DNA of 64,000 bases from Cellulomonas sp. KH9 (GTDB lineage Bacteria; Actinomycetota; Actinomycetes; Actinomycetales; Cellulomonadaceae): the NCBI RefSeq assembly GCF_900114185.1, contig NZ_FOSE01000001.1, forward strand, positions 831,749 to 895,748. Direction: 5' to 3'. Positions 15,965-25,644 of the stretch are shown in pieces. Positions within the stretch are counted from its first letter, which is position 1, and each line of letters begins with the position of its first letter. The notes beneath the pieces are model-generated. The model worked only from the letters and a program-made list of their open reading frames with translations. It made no database searches and had not been told where the DNA came from. Position numbers and translations under genes: made by a program.

Positions 15965-16570
15965 GTGGCGGACGCGACGGGTGGGCAGGTCGTGCGGGCG
16001 ATGCTCCGCGGGCCCGGAGGGGTCGTGCGGGCGGCCGGTGTCGTCTGCGTGCTCATCGCGCTGGTCGCTCGGGGACCGGTCGACACCGCGCTGTTCGCGC
16101 TGGTGCTGGCCGGGCTGGTGGTGCCGCCGGCCGCGGGGGCACCCCGGGGGCTGGACGCGGCGTACGGCATCGGGCTGGTCCTCGCGGCGTGGTCCGGGGC
16201 CCTGGACCTGTACCAGGCGGTCGCCTGGCTCGACGTCGTCATGCACCTCGTCGTCACCGGGCTCGTCGCCGCCGTGGCGCACCTGCTGCTCGCGCGGCGG
16301 ACCGGGGCGCTGCTGGACCCGGTGGCCACGGACGGCGGTGCGCAGCGGGTCGGCGTCGTGGCCGTCACCGCGTCGCTCGGCCTGGCGCTGAGCGTCCTGT
16401 GGGAGATCGGCGAGTACCTGGGCAACACCTACGTCGACGACACGATCTACGTGGGGTACGCCGACACGATCGGCGACCTCGTCGCCGGGGGGATCGGCTC
16501 GGTCGTGGCCGGGGTGTGGCTGACCGCGGCCGCGCGGGGTCGGGGCACCGGACGTAGCCTGCGACGATGA
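15965..16570 (+). CDS. Multi-pass membrane protein resembling the YjdF/DUF2238 family
   Basis: A 201-residue protein with about six hydrophobic segments. The pattern WLDVVMHLVVTGLVAAVAHL, later SVLWEIGEYLGNTYVDD and YADTIGDLVAGGIGSVVAG, is that of YjdF-like proteins (conserved D..H, WEI.E and DT.GDL). Function unknown. The GTG at 15965 follows GGGAG. The upstream frame is open but without similarity. The TGA overlaps the ATG of the downstream GH3 gene. Confidence 0.7.
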   Translation: MADATGGQVVRAMLRGPGGVVRAAGVVCVLIALVARGPVDTALFALVLAGLVVPPAAGAPRGLDAAYGIGLVLAAWSGALDLYQAVAWLDVVMHLVVTGLVAAVAHLLLARRTGALLDPVATDGGAQRVGVVAVTASLGLALSVLWEIGEYLGNTYVDDTIYVGYADTIGDLVAGGIGSVVAGVWLTAAARGRGTGRSLRR

Positions 16571-17856
16571 GCGACCGGACGCCGCCGCACGTGCGCGCCG
16601 CGCGTGCGCCGGCACCCCGGCACGCGCGGCCGCGGACGACGCGGAGCCGCGGGGTCCTGCTCGTGCTGTGCGCGCTGCTCTCCGTGGGCGGCGGGACGCT
16701 CGCGGCCGACGACCGGCGCGGACCGGACGCGGCGCGGCCCCTCGCCGCGGTGTCACGCGGCGCACCCGCGCCCGCCGCACCGACGCCGTCCCCCACGCCG
16801 ACGTGCACGCCCGCCCCGCTCGAGGCGCGGGCGGCGGCGACCCTCGTCGTCGGGCTGCCGGGCGTCGTCCGCGCCGACGAGCCGCTCGCGCAGGACGTGG
16901 TCCGCCTGGGGGTCGGCGGGGTGTTCCTCTCGGAGTCGAACGTGCGCAGCGGCGCCCAGGTCGCCGAGCTGTCCGCGGGCCTGCGGGCCGCTGCCGGGCG
17001 GCCGCTGCTCGTGGCCACCGACGAGGAGTCGGGCCGGGTCGCGCTGATGCGCGACGTCGTGGGTGCCGGCCCGTCACCGCGGCGGCTCGCGCAGCGCGAG
17101 TCGCCCGAGCAGGTCCGGGCCCGGGCGGCGGCCACGGGACGTGCGCTCGCGGCCGTGGGCGTGGACCTGGACCTCGCGCCGGTGCTGGACCTCGACGACG
17201 GCCCGTCCGGTGGTGTGATCGGCGACCGGTCGTTCAGCGCCGACCCCGCGGTCGCGTCCCGGTACGGGCTGGCGTACGCGGCGGGGCTGGCCGACGCGGG
17301 CGTGACGCCCACCGTGAAGCACTTCCCCGGGCACGGCCGCTCGCGGGTCGACTCGCACCGCGCGTCGGACGTCGTGACCGCGGGCCTGGACGAGCTGACG
17401 GCGAGCGACCTGGTGCCCTTCCGGGACGCCGTCGCGGCCGGTGTGCCGGTCGTCATGCTCAACCACCTGCAGTACGCGGCCCTGGACCCCGACCTGCCGG
17501 CCTCGCTCAGCCCGCGCGCGTACGCCCTGCTGCGCGGGACGGGGTTCACGGGGGTGGCGATCACCGACTCGGTCGGCATGGGCGCGGTCAACCTGCGGTG
17601 GGACTTCCCCGAGGCGGCCGTGCAGGCCGTCACGGCCGGTGCCGACGCGGTCCTGGCCACGGACGGGACGCAGGCCGTCCGCATGCGCGACGCCCTCGTG
17701 GACGCGGTGCGCAGCGGACGGCTGCCCGAGGCGCGGCTGTCCGAGGCCGCCGCCCGCGTGACCGCGCTCGCGGGCGGCGACCCGGCCGCCGTGTCGTGCG
17801 TCGACGTCGAGCTGCCGCGTCAGGCGCCCGCACCGGCACCCGCGCCGACGCCCTGA
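16567..17856 (+). CDS. Secreted glycoside hydrolase family 3 N-terminal domain protein (NagZ-like)
   Basis: A 429-residue protein. An N-terminal basic/hydrophobic segment (SRGVLLVLCALLSVGGGTLA) looks like a signal peptide or anchor, followed by a Pro/Ala linker. The GH3 barrel follows: GGVFLSESNVRS, LLVATDEESGRVAL, VDLDLAPVLDL, KHFPGHGRSRVDSHRAS and FTGVAITDSVGMGAV. The DSH and ITD motifs correspond to the Asp-His acid/base dyad and nucleophile Asp of beta-N-acetylglucosaminidases. It acts outside the membrane, possibly on peptidoglycan or chitin fragments. It begins at ATG 16567, 6 nt after TAGCCT, and overlaps the preceding stop. Confidence 0.85.
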   Translation: MSDRTPPHVRAARAPAPRHARPRTTRSRGVLLVLCALLSVGGGTLAADDRRGPDAARPLAAVSRGAPAPAAPTPSPTPTCTPAPLEARAAATLVVGLPGVVRADEPLAQDVVRLGVGGVFLSESNVRSGAQVAELSAGLRAAAGRPLLVATDEESGRVALMRDVVGAGPSPRRLAQRESPEQVRARAAATGRALAAVGVDLDLAPVLDLDDGPSGGVIGDRSFSADPAVASRYGLAYAAGLADAGVTPTVKHFPGHGRSRVDSHRASDVVTAGLDELTASDLVPFRDAVAAGVPVVMLNHLQYAALDPDLPASLSPRAYALLRGTGFTGVAITDSVGMGAVNLRWDFPEAAVQAVTAGADAVLATDGTQAVRMRDALVDAVRSGRLPEARLSEAAARVTALAGGDPAAVSCVDVELPRQAPAPAPAPTP

Positions 17857-17898
17857 CGGGCGCGACGGTGACGGCGGCGCCGGTGCGGCGCCCGGCGG

Positions 17899-18309
17899 TC
17901 AGTCCTGCTTGGCGGCACCCCACCCGTGCCAGCGGTCGATCTCCACGCGGACGCTGACCCGCGCGCGGTCCCGCACCGGGTACGGGTTGCCGCCGTAGTG
18001 CGTGGACAGCCGGTCGATGTCCACCAGGTCCACGTCGTCGACGACCTCGACGACCCGGCCCTGCACGCTCACGTGCGTGTACCAGTCGTGCTCGGCCAGG
18101 GCGGTCAGCGAGACGTGCGGGTTCTCCCGCAGGTGCCGCAGCCGCGCACGCGACGCGTCGAGGTTGAGCAGCACACGGCCGTCGTCCTCCAGCAGGTACC
18201 AGGTGGCCACGGTGACGGGGTAGCCGTCCGGGTGCACGGTGGCCATGACGGCCGGGTTGGGCCGGGTGAGCAGCTCGATGACGTCGGCGGGCAGCGGGGA
18301 CTGGGGCAC
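17899..18309 (-). CDS. PPOX-class F420- or flavin-dependent oxidoreductase
   Basis: A 136-residue split-barrel protein of the pyridoxamine-phosphate-oxidase-like superfamily. Key blocks are ELLTRPNPAVMATVHPDGYP, VTVATWYLLEDDGRVLLNLD, SRARLRHLRENPHVSLTALA and VQGRVVEVVDDVD. Actinobacterial members of this subgroup commonly bind F420. The GTG at 18307-18309 has AAGGA 7 nt upstream. A longer in-frame N-terminus has no family similarity. The substrate is unknown. Confidence 0.82.
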   Translation of the reverse strand: MPQSPLPADVIELLTRPNPAVMATVHPDGYPVTVATWYLLEDDGRVLLNLDASRARLRHLRENPHVSLTALAEHDWYTHVSVQGRVVEVVDDVDLVDIDRLSTHYGGNPYPVRDRARVSVRVEIDRWHGWGAAKQD

Positions 18310-18415
18310 GGCGGGTCCTTCCGGTGGGTCGGGTGTCACCCCATCCTCGTGCCGGGACGTGACACCGCGACCCGAGAGGCGCGCGTCGCCCGGGTCGTCG
18401 TCGCCTGCGCGACGC

Positions 18416-19921
<1,506 letters not shown>

Positions 19922-20150
19922 TCATCCGTCACCGTCCAGCATCGGCATCCGGATCGCCCGGGTTGACGACGAGAGGCGGAGTTGGTCCGTCGCCTGGTGC
20001 ACCGCCTGGTGCGGGCATGGTCCGGCGGGGCCCGATCCCGGGCGGGCCGGCCGTCCCGGACCGTCCCGCGTCGCCGCCGGGCGTCCGCGGGGCCACGATG
20101 GGGGCACGGGCGGTGCCGGGGCCCTGCCCGGCGGTCGAGGGGGTCCTGCC

Positions 20151-20537
20151 GTGGTGGTCGCCGGACTGGTGCTCGCGGGCGTGGCCGCCCTCGTGCACGT
20201 CGACATCTTCTACCTCGAGTCGGTGGCGTGGACGACGCCCCGTGCCCGGCGTGTCTTCGGCACCAGCCCGCAGGAGGCGCAGGCTACCCGGGCGCTGGCG
20301 TACAACCAGGGGTTCTACAACCTGTTCCTGGCGGTGGTCGTGGCGGTCGGGATCGTGCTCGTCGTCGCCGGCCACCTCGCGGTCGGGTCGGCGCTCGTGC
20401 TCGCGGGCGCCGGGTCGATGGTCGCGGCGGCGCTGGTGCTGCTGCTGTCGGACCGCAGCAAGGCGTCGGCCGCGCGCTCGCAGGGGCTGCTGCCGCTGCT
20501 GGGCGTCGTCGCGCTCGTCATCGGGCTGCTGGTCTGA
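20151..20537 (+). CDS. DUF1304 family membrane protein
   Basis: A 128-residue protein with four hydrophobic segments. LVHVDIFYLESVAWTTPRAR, VFGTSPQEAQ and LAYNQGFYNLFLAVVVAVG are the conserved DUF1304 blocks (E..W, NQG.YN). The GTG at 20151 follows GAGGGGG at about 7 nt. An upstream open frame lacks similarity. Function unknown. It converges on the MBL-fold gene 10 bases downstream. Confidence 0.82.
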   Translation: MVVAGLVLAGVAALVHVDIFYLESVAWTTPRARRVFGTSPQEAQATRALAYNQGFYNLFLAVVVAVGIVLVVAGHLAVGSALVLAGAGSMVAAALVLLLSDRSKASAARSQGLLPLLGVVALVIGLLV

Positions 20538-20547
20538 CGGGGTCGGT

Positions 20548-21267
20548 TCAGCGTGCGCCAGCGGCCCGTCGCACGGCGGCCTGCGCGTCGGCCGGGTCCC
20601 CCCGCCACGGGGCGCCGTGGCCGGGGACCAGCCAGCTCGCCGCCAGGCCGGTCAGCCGCTCCAGCGACGCGAGCGCGAGCGCCGGGTCGTCGGTGAACGG
20701 TGCCGGCTGCGGACCGGTCCGGCCGGTGAGCACGTCGCGCGTCGTCAGGGCGTCGCCGACGAACACGGCGTCCGCGACCGGGACGTGCACGGCGATGCTG
20801 CCGGGGGAGTGCCCGGGCATCGCGACGACACGGGGTGCGCCCGGCAGGTCCAGGACGTCGCCGTCCTGCACCTCGACCACCTCGGTGAGGTAGGTGGTGC
20901 GCCAGCCGCCCTTGCGCAGGGCGTAGGCGACGAACTCGAGGACGGGGACGGGACGCCAGGAGGTCGACGGGGGCCTGGGCTTGTCGCCGCCGCGCGCGCG
21001 GTCCGCGTCGGCGGCGTGCACGTGGACCGGGACGCCGTGGTCCCGGCGCAGCCGCTCGGCGAAGCCGAGGTGGTCGGTGTCGCCGTGCGTCAGGACGACC
21101 CCGCGGACGTCGTCGAGCGTCCGGCCCATCGCGCGGAGCTCGGCGAGCAGCTCGCGCCAGTGGCCGGGGAGCCCGGCGTCGATGATCGTCACGCCCTCGG
21201 GGGTGTCGACGAGGTGGACGGCGACGACGTCGTTGCCGATGCGGTGCAGGTGCGGACCGAGCTTCAT
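20548..21267 (-). CDS. Metallo-beta-lactamase-fold hydrolase
   Basis: A 239-residue MBL-fold protein. The metal site reads LTHGDTDHLGF (HxHxDH variant with Gly-Asp-Thr), MPGHSPGS, AVFVGDALTTRD and LVPGHGAPW, so the main ligands are present. The first motif position is T-H-G-D-T-D-H, giving HxDxDH as seen in several MBL subfamilies. ATG 21265-21267 has GGAGGAGG upstream. It is transcribed away from the TetR gene across an operator array, so it is probably that regulator's target. Substrate unknown. Confidence 0.88.
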   Translation of the reverse strand: MKLGPHLHRIGNDVVAVHLVDTPEGVTIIDAGLPGHWRELLAELRAMGRTLDDVRGVVLTHGDTDHLGFAERLRRDHGVPVHVHAADADRARGGDKPRPPSTSWRPVPVLEFVAYALRKGGWRTTYLTEVVEVQDGDVLDLPGAPRVVAMPGHSPGSIAVHVPVADAVFVGDALTTRDVLTGRTGPQPAPFTDDPALALASLERLTGLAASWLVPGHGAPWRGDPADAQAAVRRAAGAR

Positions 21268-21297
21268 GGGTCCTCCTCCGAGGGGTCGTGGTTAGAT

Positions 21298-21336
21298 GGC
21301 TAACGTACTTAGCCTTCATGGCTAAGGTCAATAGCC
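21298..21336. promoter_or_regulatory. Four phased half-sites of a TetR-type operator
   Basis: GGCTAA (21298), TTAGCC (21309), GGCTAA (21320) and ATAGCC (21331) alternate in orientation, each starting exactly 11 bases after the previous one. TTAGCC-N5-GGCTAA is a perfect dyad. The array fills the promoter region between the MBL-fold gene and the tetR-type gene, as expected for an operator binding two dimers on one face of the helix. Confidence 0.75.
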
Positions 21337-21348
21337 ATAGGAGGGTGC

Positions 21349-21930
21349 ATGCCCACGCCGGAACGCACGTCGCTCACCGACATCGTCGCCGCCGGGCGTG
21401 ACCTGCTGGAGGCCGGCGGGCCGTCGCGCCTGACCATGCAGGCCGTCGCCGAGCGGGTGGGCGTGCGCGCGCCGTCGCTCTACAAGCGCGTGCGGGACCG
21501 CGACGCGCTGCTCGGGCTGGTCGCCGCCGCCACGGTCGAGGAGCTGGGGGAGCGGCTCGCGGCCGCCGATCCCACGGTCGCCGGGCTGGCGCTGGCGTTC
21601 CGCACGTTCGCGCACGAGCGGCCGGAGGGCTTCCGGCTGATGCAGACCGTCGGCGCGGAGCCCGCGGAGCCCGCGGCGCTCGAGCGCGCCAGCGCGCCCG
21701 TGCTGCGCGTGGCCGCGGACCTGGTGGGGCCGGCGCAGGCGCTGGACGCGGCGCGGCTGGTGACCGCCTGGGCGACGGGGTTCCTCACCATGGAGCTGGC
21801 GGGGGCGTTCCGGCTCGGGGGCGACGTCGCGCAGGCGTTCGAGTTCGGCGTGGCGCGGCTCACCGCGGCGCTGGCCCCGGCCGGCCCCGCGGGCCCGGCG
21901 CCGGAGGGTGGGGTCGGCAGCGCCGCGTGA
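21349..21930 (+). CDS. TetR/AcrR-family regulator
   Basis: A 193-residue regulator. The N-terminal HTH is LTMQAVAERVGVRAPSLYKR following AAGRDLLEAGGPSR, and the C-terminal ligand domain (RLVTAWATGFLTMELAGAFR) is of the TetR_C_33-like WHG type. The ATG at 21349 has AGGAGGG upstream. Divergent from the MBL-fold hydrolase with a four-half-site operator in between, so autoregulation and control of the hydrolase are likely. The ligand is unknown. Confidence 0.88.
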   Translation: MPTPERTSLTDIVAAGRDLLEAGGPSRLTMQAVAERVGVRAPSLYKRVRDRDALLGLVAAATVEELGERLAAADPTVAGLALAFRTFAHERPEGFRLMQTVGAEPAEPAALERASAPVLRVAADLVGPAQALDAARLVTAWATGFLTMELAGAFRLGGDVAQAFEFGVARLTAALAPAGPAGPAPEGGVGSAA

Positions 21931-21947
21931 CCGCGGACGCGGCGACG

Positions 21948-22067
21948 TCAGCCGCCGATGCGGTCCAGCTCGGCCACGTCCAGCTCGGTGAGGGTCAGCC
22001 CGGCGCCCGCGACGTTCTCGCGCAGGTGCGCCACGGACGACGTCCCGGGGATGAGCAGGATGCTGGG
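21948..22067 (-). pseudogene. C-terminal fragment of an aldo/keto reductase
   Basis: The minus strand encodes RSPSILLIPGTSSVAHLREN, then VAGAGLTLTELDVAELDRIG, ending at TGA 21948-21950. This is the conserved C-terminus of aldo/keto reductases (IPGTSSVAHLxEN block). The frame remains open upstream, but similarity stops at about 22067, only 40 bases before the stop codon of the GH43 gene. The N-terminal ~280 residues including the catalytic Tyr/Lys are absent. It looks like the remnant of a gene removed by recombination at this point. Confidence 0.75.
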
Positions 22068-22105
22068 CGACCGCGGACGGAGCCGGGTGGGTCTGCCTGG
22101 GTGGG

Positions 22106-24538
22106 TCAGCGGGTGGCCAGTGCGGCGACCTCGTCGGCGGACAGTGCGCCGGTGTGGACGGTGAGCTCGTCGACCGCGCCCTGGAACGGCGTGTCCCACC
22201 AGTTCACACCGACGGCGAACGTGCCGGTCGTGGTGGTGAGCACCTGCGGGAAGCCCGTGCCGGCGAACCGCTGCGCACCGTCCACGTACACGGCGACGTC
22301 GCCGCCGTCGACCGTCAGCGCCAGGTGCGTCCACTCGCCGACCGGGACCTGCCCGCCCGTGCTCGCGTCGTACCAGGACTCGCCGGACCACGCCATCGTG
22401 CTGCCGTCCGGGCCGCGGGGGACGACGCTGACCCAGCTGCGCTCGTCGCGGGCGGCGAAGAACGCGGCCGTGTACGGGGTCACCGCGTCGGGGCGCAGCC
22501 ACAGGGACACGGAGTACGTCGGACCGCTCACCAGGCCCTGCGGGAGCTGCACCCCGCTGGTGCCGTCCAGGTGCAGCGCCTGCCCGGCCACGCCGGGGAC
22601 GTAGGACACCGTGCCGCCGGTGGTGCCGATGCGCGGGCCGGTGACGGTGCCGGCGGGGAGCGTGCCCGTGGCCTCGGCCAGGTCGCCCTCGAACGACCAC
22701 GTGCCGGCGAGTCCGCCGGGCGTGCGCTCGGGCACGGTGACCTCGAACCGCACGGTCGCCGCGCGCCGCTCGTTGCGCACGGTGGCGGTCAGCGTGACGG
22801 ACGCGTCGCCGGCGCCGTGCTCGGGGCGCGTCACCTCGCCGTCCGCCGAGACGACGGCCGGGTCGCTCGACGCCCACGCGATCGTCGTGCCGTGGGTCCC
22901 CGTCGTGGGCAGCGTCAGGTCGGTCACGACCGCGGACGTGTCGCCCAGGTCGAGGTCGGCCGCGACGGCGGCGACGGCCTCCGTCGCGCTCAGGGGCGGC
23001 ACCGCGCTGCCCCACAGGGAGACGCCGGCGCGGGACTGGACGCTGAACGTGACGACCCACTCCTGCCGGTCGGGCTGCCACTGCCGGGCGAGCACGCCGT
23101 CGTACGTCGCGCCGTCGACCGTCAGACGCACGCCGTCGTCGCCGCGCAGCTGCCAGCGGCCCTCACGGTCGCCGGTGACCCGGCCGTTCCTCTCGAGACG
23201 CACGGTGACGGCGCGGGTGATGTCCGGGGAGATGGCCTTGCCGTGGTCGACCAGGGCGTACTGCGCGGCGACGTCGGGCAGCCGGAACGTGTCCCTGCGG
23301 TGGTCGGGGCGCTTGCCCGGGTGGGCTCCCGGCGCGTCGCCCGCGTAGCGGTAGGGCGCCACGACGGGCCAGCCGTGCGCGTTCATCGTCATCTCGTGCA
23401 CGCGGACGTGGTGCGTCTCGCCCTGCCCGGGGAACCGGCTGTGGAAGACGAGGGCGTGCTCGCCCGTCTCCGGGTCGGTCCAGGTGGAGTTGTGCCCGGG
23501 GGAGACGTACCCCGTGCCGAGGCCGGTGCCGGGGTCGCCGACCTCGCGCTGGAAGAGGTGGTTGCCCAGGAGCTTGACGCCGTAGGGCGCGATCGACGCG
23601 TCGTCGAAGAGCGGGAGCGACGGGTCGGACCTGACCTCGGACATCGGGTTGCCCTCGGCGTCGACGTACGGGCCGTCGGGGTGCTCGGACCGTGCGACGC
23701 GCACGTTGTAGCCGCCGTTCGCGTCCAGGCCGCCGAACGACAGGAAGAGGTAGTAGTAGCCGGTCCCCTCGTCGAACAGGATGCTGGGCGCCTCGATGCG
23801 GCTGTGGTTGCCGCCGACGAGGTGCTCGCCGTAACCCTGGCCCGGCAGCGGGAAGCCGGTGACGGGGTCCATCTCGAGGATGAAGATGCCGCCGGAGTAC
23901 GACCCGTAGACCATCCACATCCGCCCGTCGGCGTCGACGAACACGTCGGGGTCGACCACGTTGGGGTGGACGCGCGCGTCGTAGATCGCGCCGTCCTCGC
24001 TGGGCTGGTCCCACATGCCCGAGCGCAGGAAGACCCCCTGGTCCTCGTAGGGGCCGGCCACCGAGTCGGCCACGGCCAGGCCCATGGCCGAGCGCGGGGA
24101 GTCGCCCTTGCAGGCGTTGTAGTACATCGCGAAGCGGCCGTCGGGGAGCTGGAAGACGTCGGGGGCCCAGAGGGTGTCGGTCTGCGCCCACTCGAGCGCC
24201 TCGGCGAGCTCGGTGGTGACGTCCTCGAAGATCGGGTTGTCGGGGGTGACCCCCGCCGCGACCTGCTCCCAGGCCATCAGGTCGTCGGTCCGCGCGACCT
24301 GCAGGTGCGAGCCGAACACCCAGATCTCGTCATCCGCGACGACGACGGACGGGTCGTGCACCGTGGCGTCGACGAACGTCGGGGCCACCGGAGCGGGTTG
24401 CGGGCGGCCGGGTCCTCCGGCGTGGCCCGGCGGACCGGCGGTCGCGGGTCCGGCCCCCGCCCCGGCGACGAGCGCGAGGGCGAGGGCCGCGGCGAGGGGG
24501 ACGAGCGGGGCGGCGGTCCGGGACGGTCGGGTGCGCAC
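22106..24538 (-). CDS. Secreted multidomain GH43 arabinanase
   Basis: An 810-residue extracellular enzyme that probably cleaves alpha-1,5-arabinan. After a signal peptide (residues ~8-34) the five-bladed propeller spans ~55-400. HDPS gives Asp62, NVVDPDVF gives Asp196 and HSRIEAPSILF gives Glu249, matching the base, pKa modulator and acid of GH43. A GH43 C-terminal beta domain (~420-530) follows. Next is an aBig-type Ig-like domain (~530-625, TTIAWASSDPAVVSADGEVT) and a LamG/concanavalin-like domain (~635-805). The GTG at 24538 has AGGAGG upstream. A CAACGTTG core 77 nt upstream may be a LacI-type operator. Confidence 0.92.
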   Translation of the reverse strand: MRTRPSRTAAPLVPLAAALALALVAGAGAGPATAGPPGHAGGPGRPQPAPVAPTFVDATVHDPSVVVADDEIWVFGSHLQVARTDDLMAWEQVAAGVTPDNPIFEDVTTELAEALEWAQTDTLWAPDVFQLPDGRFAMYYNACKGDSPRSAMGLAVADSVAGPYEDQGVFLRSGMWDQPSEDGAIYDARVHPNVVDPDVFVDADGRMWMVYGSYSGGIFILEMDPVTGFPLPGQGYGEHLVGGNHSRIEAPSILFDEGTGYYYLFLSFGGLDANGGYNVRVARSEHPDGPYVDAEGNPMSEVRSDPSLPLFDDASIAPYGVKLLGNHLFQREVGDPGTGLGTGYVSPGHNSTWTDPETGEHALVFHSRFPGQGETHHVRVHEMTMNAHGWPVVAPYRYAGDAPGAHPGKRPDHRRDTFRLPDVAAQYALVDHGKAISPDITRAVTVRLERNGRVTGDREGRWQLRGDDGVRLTVDGATYDGVLARQWQPDRQEWVVTFSVQSRAGVSLWGSAVPPLSATEAVAAVAADLDLGDTSAVVTDLTLPTTGTHGTTIAWASSDPAVVSADGEVTRPEHGAGDASVTLTATVRNERRAATVRFEVTVPERTPGGLAGTWSFEGDLAEATGTLPAGTVTGPRIGTTGGTVSYVPGVAGQALHLDGTSGVQLPQGLVSGPTYSVSLWLRPDAVTPYTAAFFAARDERSWVSVVPRGPDGSTMAWSGESWYDASTGGQVPVGEWTHLALTVDGGDVAVYVDGAQRFAGTGFPQVLTTTTGTFAVGVNWWDTPFQGAVDELTVHTGALSADEVAALATR

Positions 24539-24614
24539 GGGGGCCTCCTGGGTGCAGCGCTGGACGCAGGGTGGGCGCGGCCGGGCCGCGCGATCCGACC
24601 GTAGGGCGGATCTC

Positions 24615-24622
24615 CAACGTTG
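24615..24622. promoter_or_regulatory. Possible LacI-family operator core upstream of the GH43 gene
   Basis: CAACGTTG is a perfect 8-bp palindrome with a central CG, flanked by TAAA on one side. LacI-family operators share the central CG and A/T-rich flanks. It lies 77 nt upstream of the arabinanase start. Short, so chance occurrence is possible. Confidence 0.4.
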
Positions 24623-24647
24623 TAAAGGGAGGACCGTGACGAGCCGG

Positions 24648-25058
24648 TCAGTCGAGCACCGCGTACGCCTCGACCTCGACCAGCACGTCGGGCTCGACGA
24701 GGTGGTCCATGCCGATCGCGGACAGCGGCGGCAGGGGCGTCGGCAGGCCCAGCTCCTCGCTGACGTCCTCGATGCCGGCGACGAAGTCGGCGTACATCTC
24801 CGGCTGCCGGCCCGTCACGAAGAACCGCAGCCGCACGACGTCGGTGAACGACGCGCCCGCCCCGGCGAGTCCTCGGGCGGTGCTGCGCAGTGCCTGCACG
24901 AGCTGGCCGCGCAGGTCGCCGGGGGCGACGGGGTCGCCGTCGGGGGTGCGCGCGATCTGGCCCGCGACGTGGACGTGCCGCGTGCCGGTCGCGACGGAGA
25001 CGTGGTGGTACGGGACGGGCTGGAACATGCCCTCGGGGGTGAGCAGCTGGACGGTCAT
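24648..25058 (-). CDS. RidA-family (YjgF/YER057c/UK114) protein
   Basis: A 136-residue RidA-like protein; members hydrolyse reactive enamines/imines or related intermediates as trimers. The blocks VSVATGTRHVHVAGQIARTP, FTDVVRLRFFVTG and DHLVEPDVLVEVEAYAVLD fit the family. The Arg expected to bind the substrate carboxylate (usually in the xxR(V)xxxxVxxL region near the C-terminus) is not obvious, so this may be a non-archetypal subgroup. ATG 25056-25058 with AAGGAG. It is divergent from an HxlR regulator. Confidence 0.85.
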   Translation of the reverse strand: MTVQLLTPEGMFQPVPYHHVSVATGTRHVHVAGQIARTPDGDPVAPGDLRGQLVQALRSTARGLAGAGASFTDVVRLRFFVTGRQPEMYADFVAGIEDVSEELGLPTPLPPLSAIGMDHLVEPDVLVEVEAYAVLD

Positions 25059-25139
25059 CGGTGCTCCTTCTCGGATCCATCGGGGTGGTATCCGATGTGT
25101 ACCTGGTCACCGAAAGGCACTTCAACGAGACTAGGTGGC

Positions 25140-25541
25140 ATGAGCGACACCGCCCTGGCCCCCACCGCACCGGCCCCCACCGCACCGGTCGCCCCGCAGG
25201 TCACCGCCGAGCAGCGCGAGCTGCTGGACCAGGTGCTCGACAAGTGGTCGCTGCAGGTGCTCGACGCCCTGTGCGAGCGCCCGCGCCGCTTCAACGAGCT
25301 GCGCCGCGCGATCCCTGTCGTGACGCAGAAGTCCCTGACCGCGACACTGCGCCGGCTGGAGCGCAACGGCATGGTCGAGCGCGTCGTCGTCGGCACGCGT
25401 CCCGTCGCGGTCGAGTACCGCATCAGCGCGCTCGGACGCACGCTGCAGGACCTCGTCGACGCGCTGCTCGGCTGGAGCGCGGACCACCTGCCGGCCGTGC
25501 GCGCGGCACGTGAGCGCTTCGACGAGGCCACCGAGGCGTGA
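25140..25541 (+). CDS. HxlR-family winged-helix regulator
   Basis: A 133-residue regulator. DKWSLQVLDALCERPRRFNE, LRRAIPVVTQKSLTATLRRL and ERNGMVERVVVGTRPVAVEY are the HxlR HTH and wing, followed by a C-terminal helix for dimerisation. The N-terminus has an Ala/Pro-Thr repeat (three APTAP-like units). The single Cys in ALCERP could act in redox sensing as in some HxlR proteins, which is inference. Divergent from the RidA gene across 81 bases. Confidence 0.88.
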   Translation: MSDTALAPTAPAPTAPVAPQVTAEQRELLDQVLDKWSLQVLDALCERPRRFNELRRAIPVVTQKSLTATLRRLERNGMVERVVVGTRPVAVEYRISALGRTLQDLVDALLGWSADHLPAVRAARERFDEATEA

Positions 25542-25644
25542 CCCGACACGTCGGCGCGCGCCGCGGCTCGTGCCGGACGGACGGGCATGCCCGTCGGCGC
25601 TGCGGGCATGGACGCGCCGGCCCGGGTGCGGTGCGCTGGGCACC

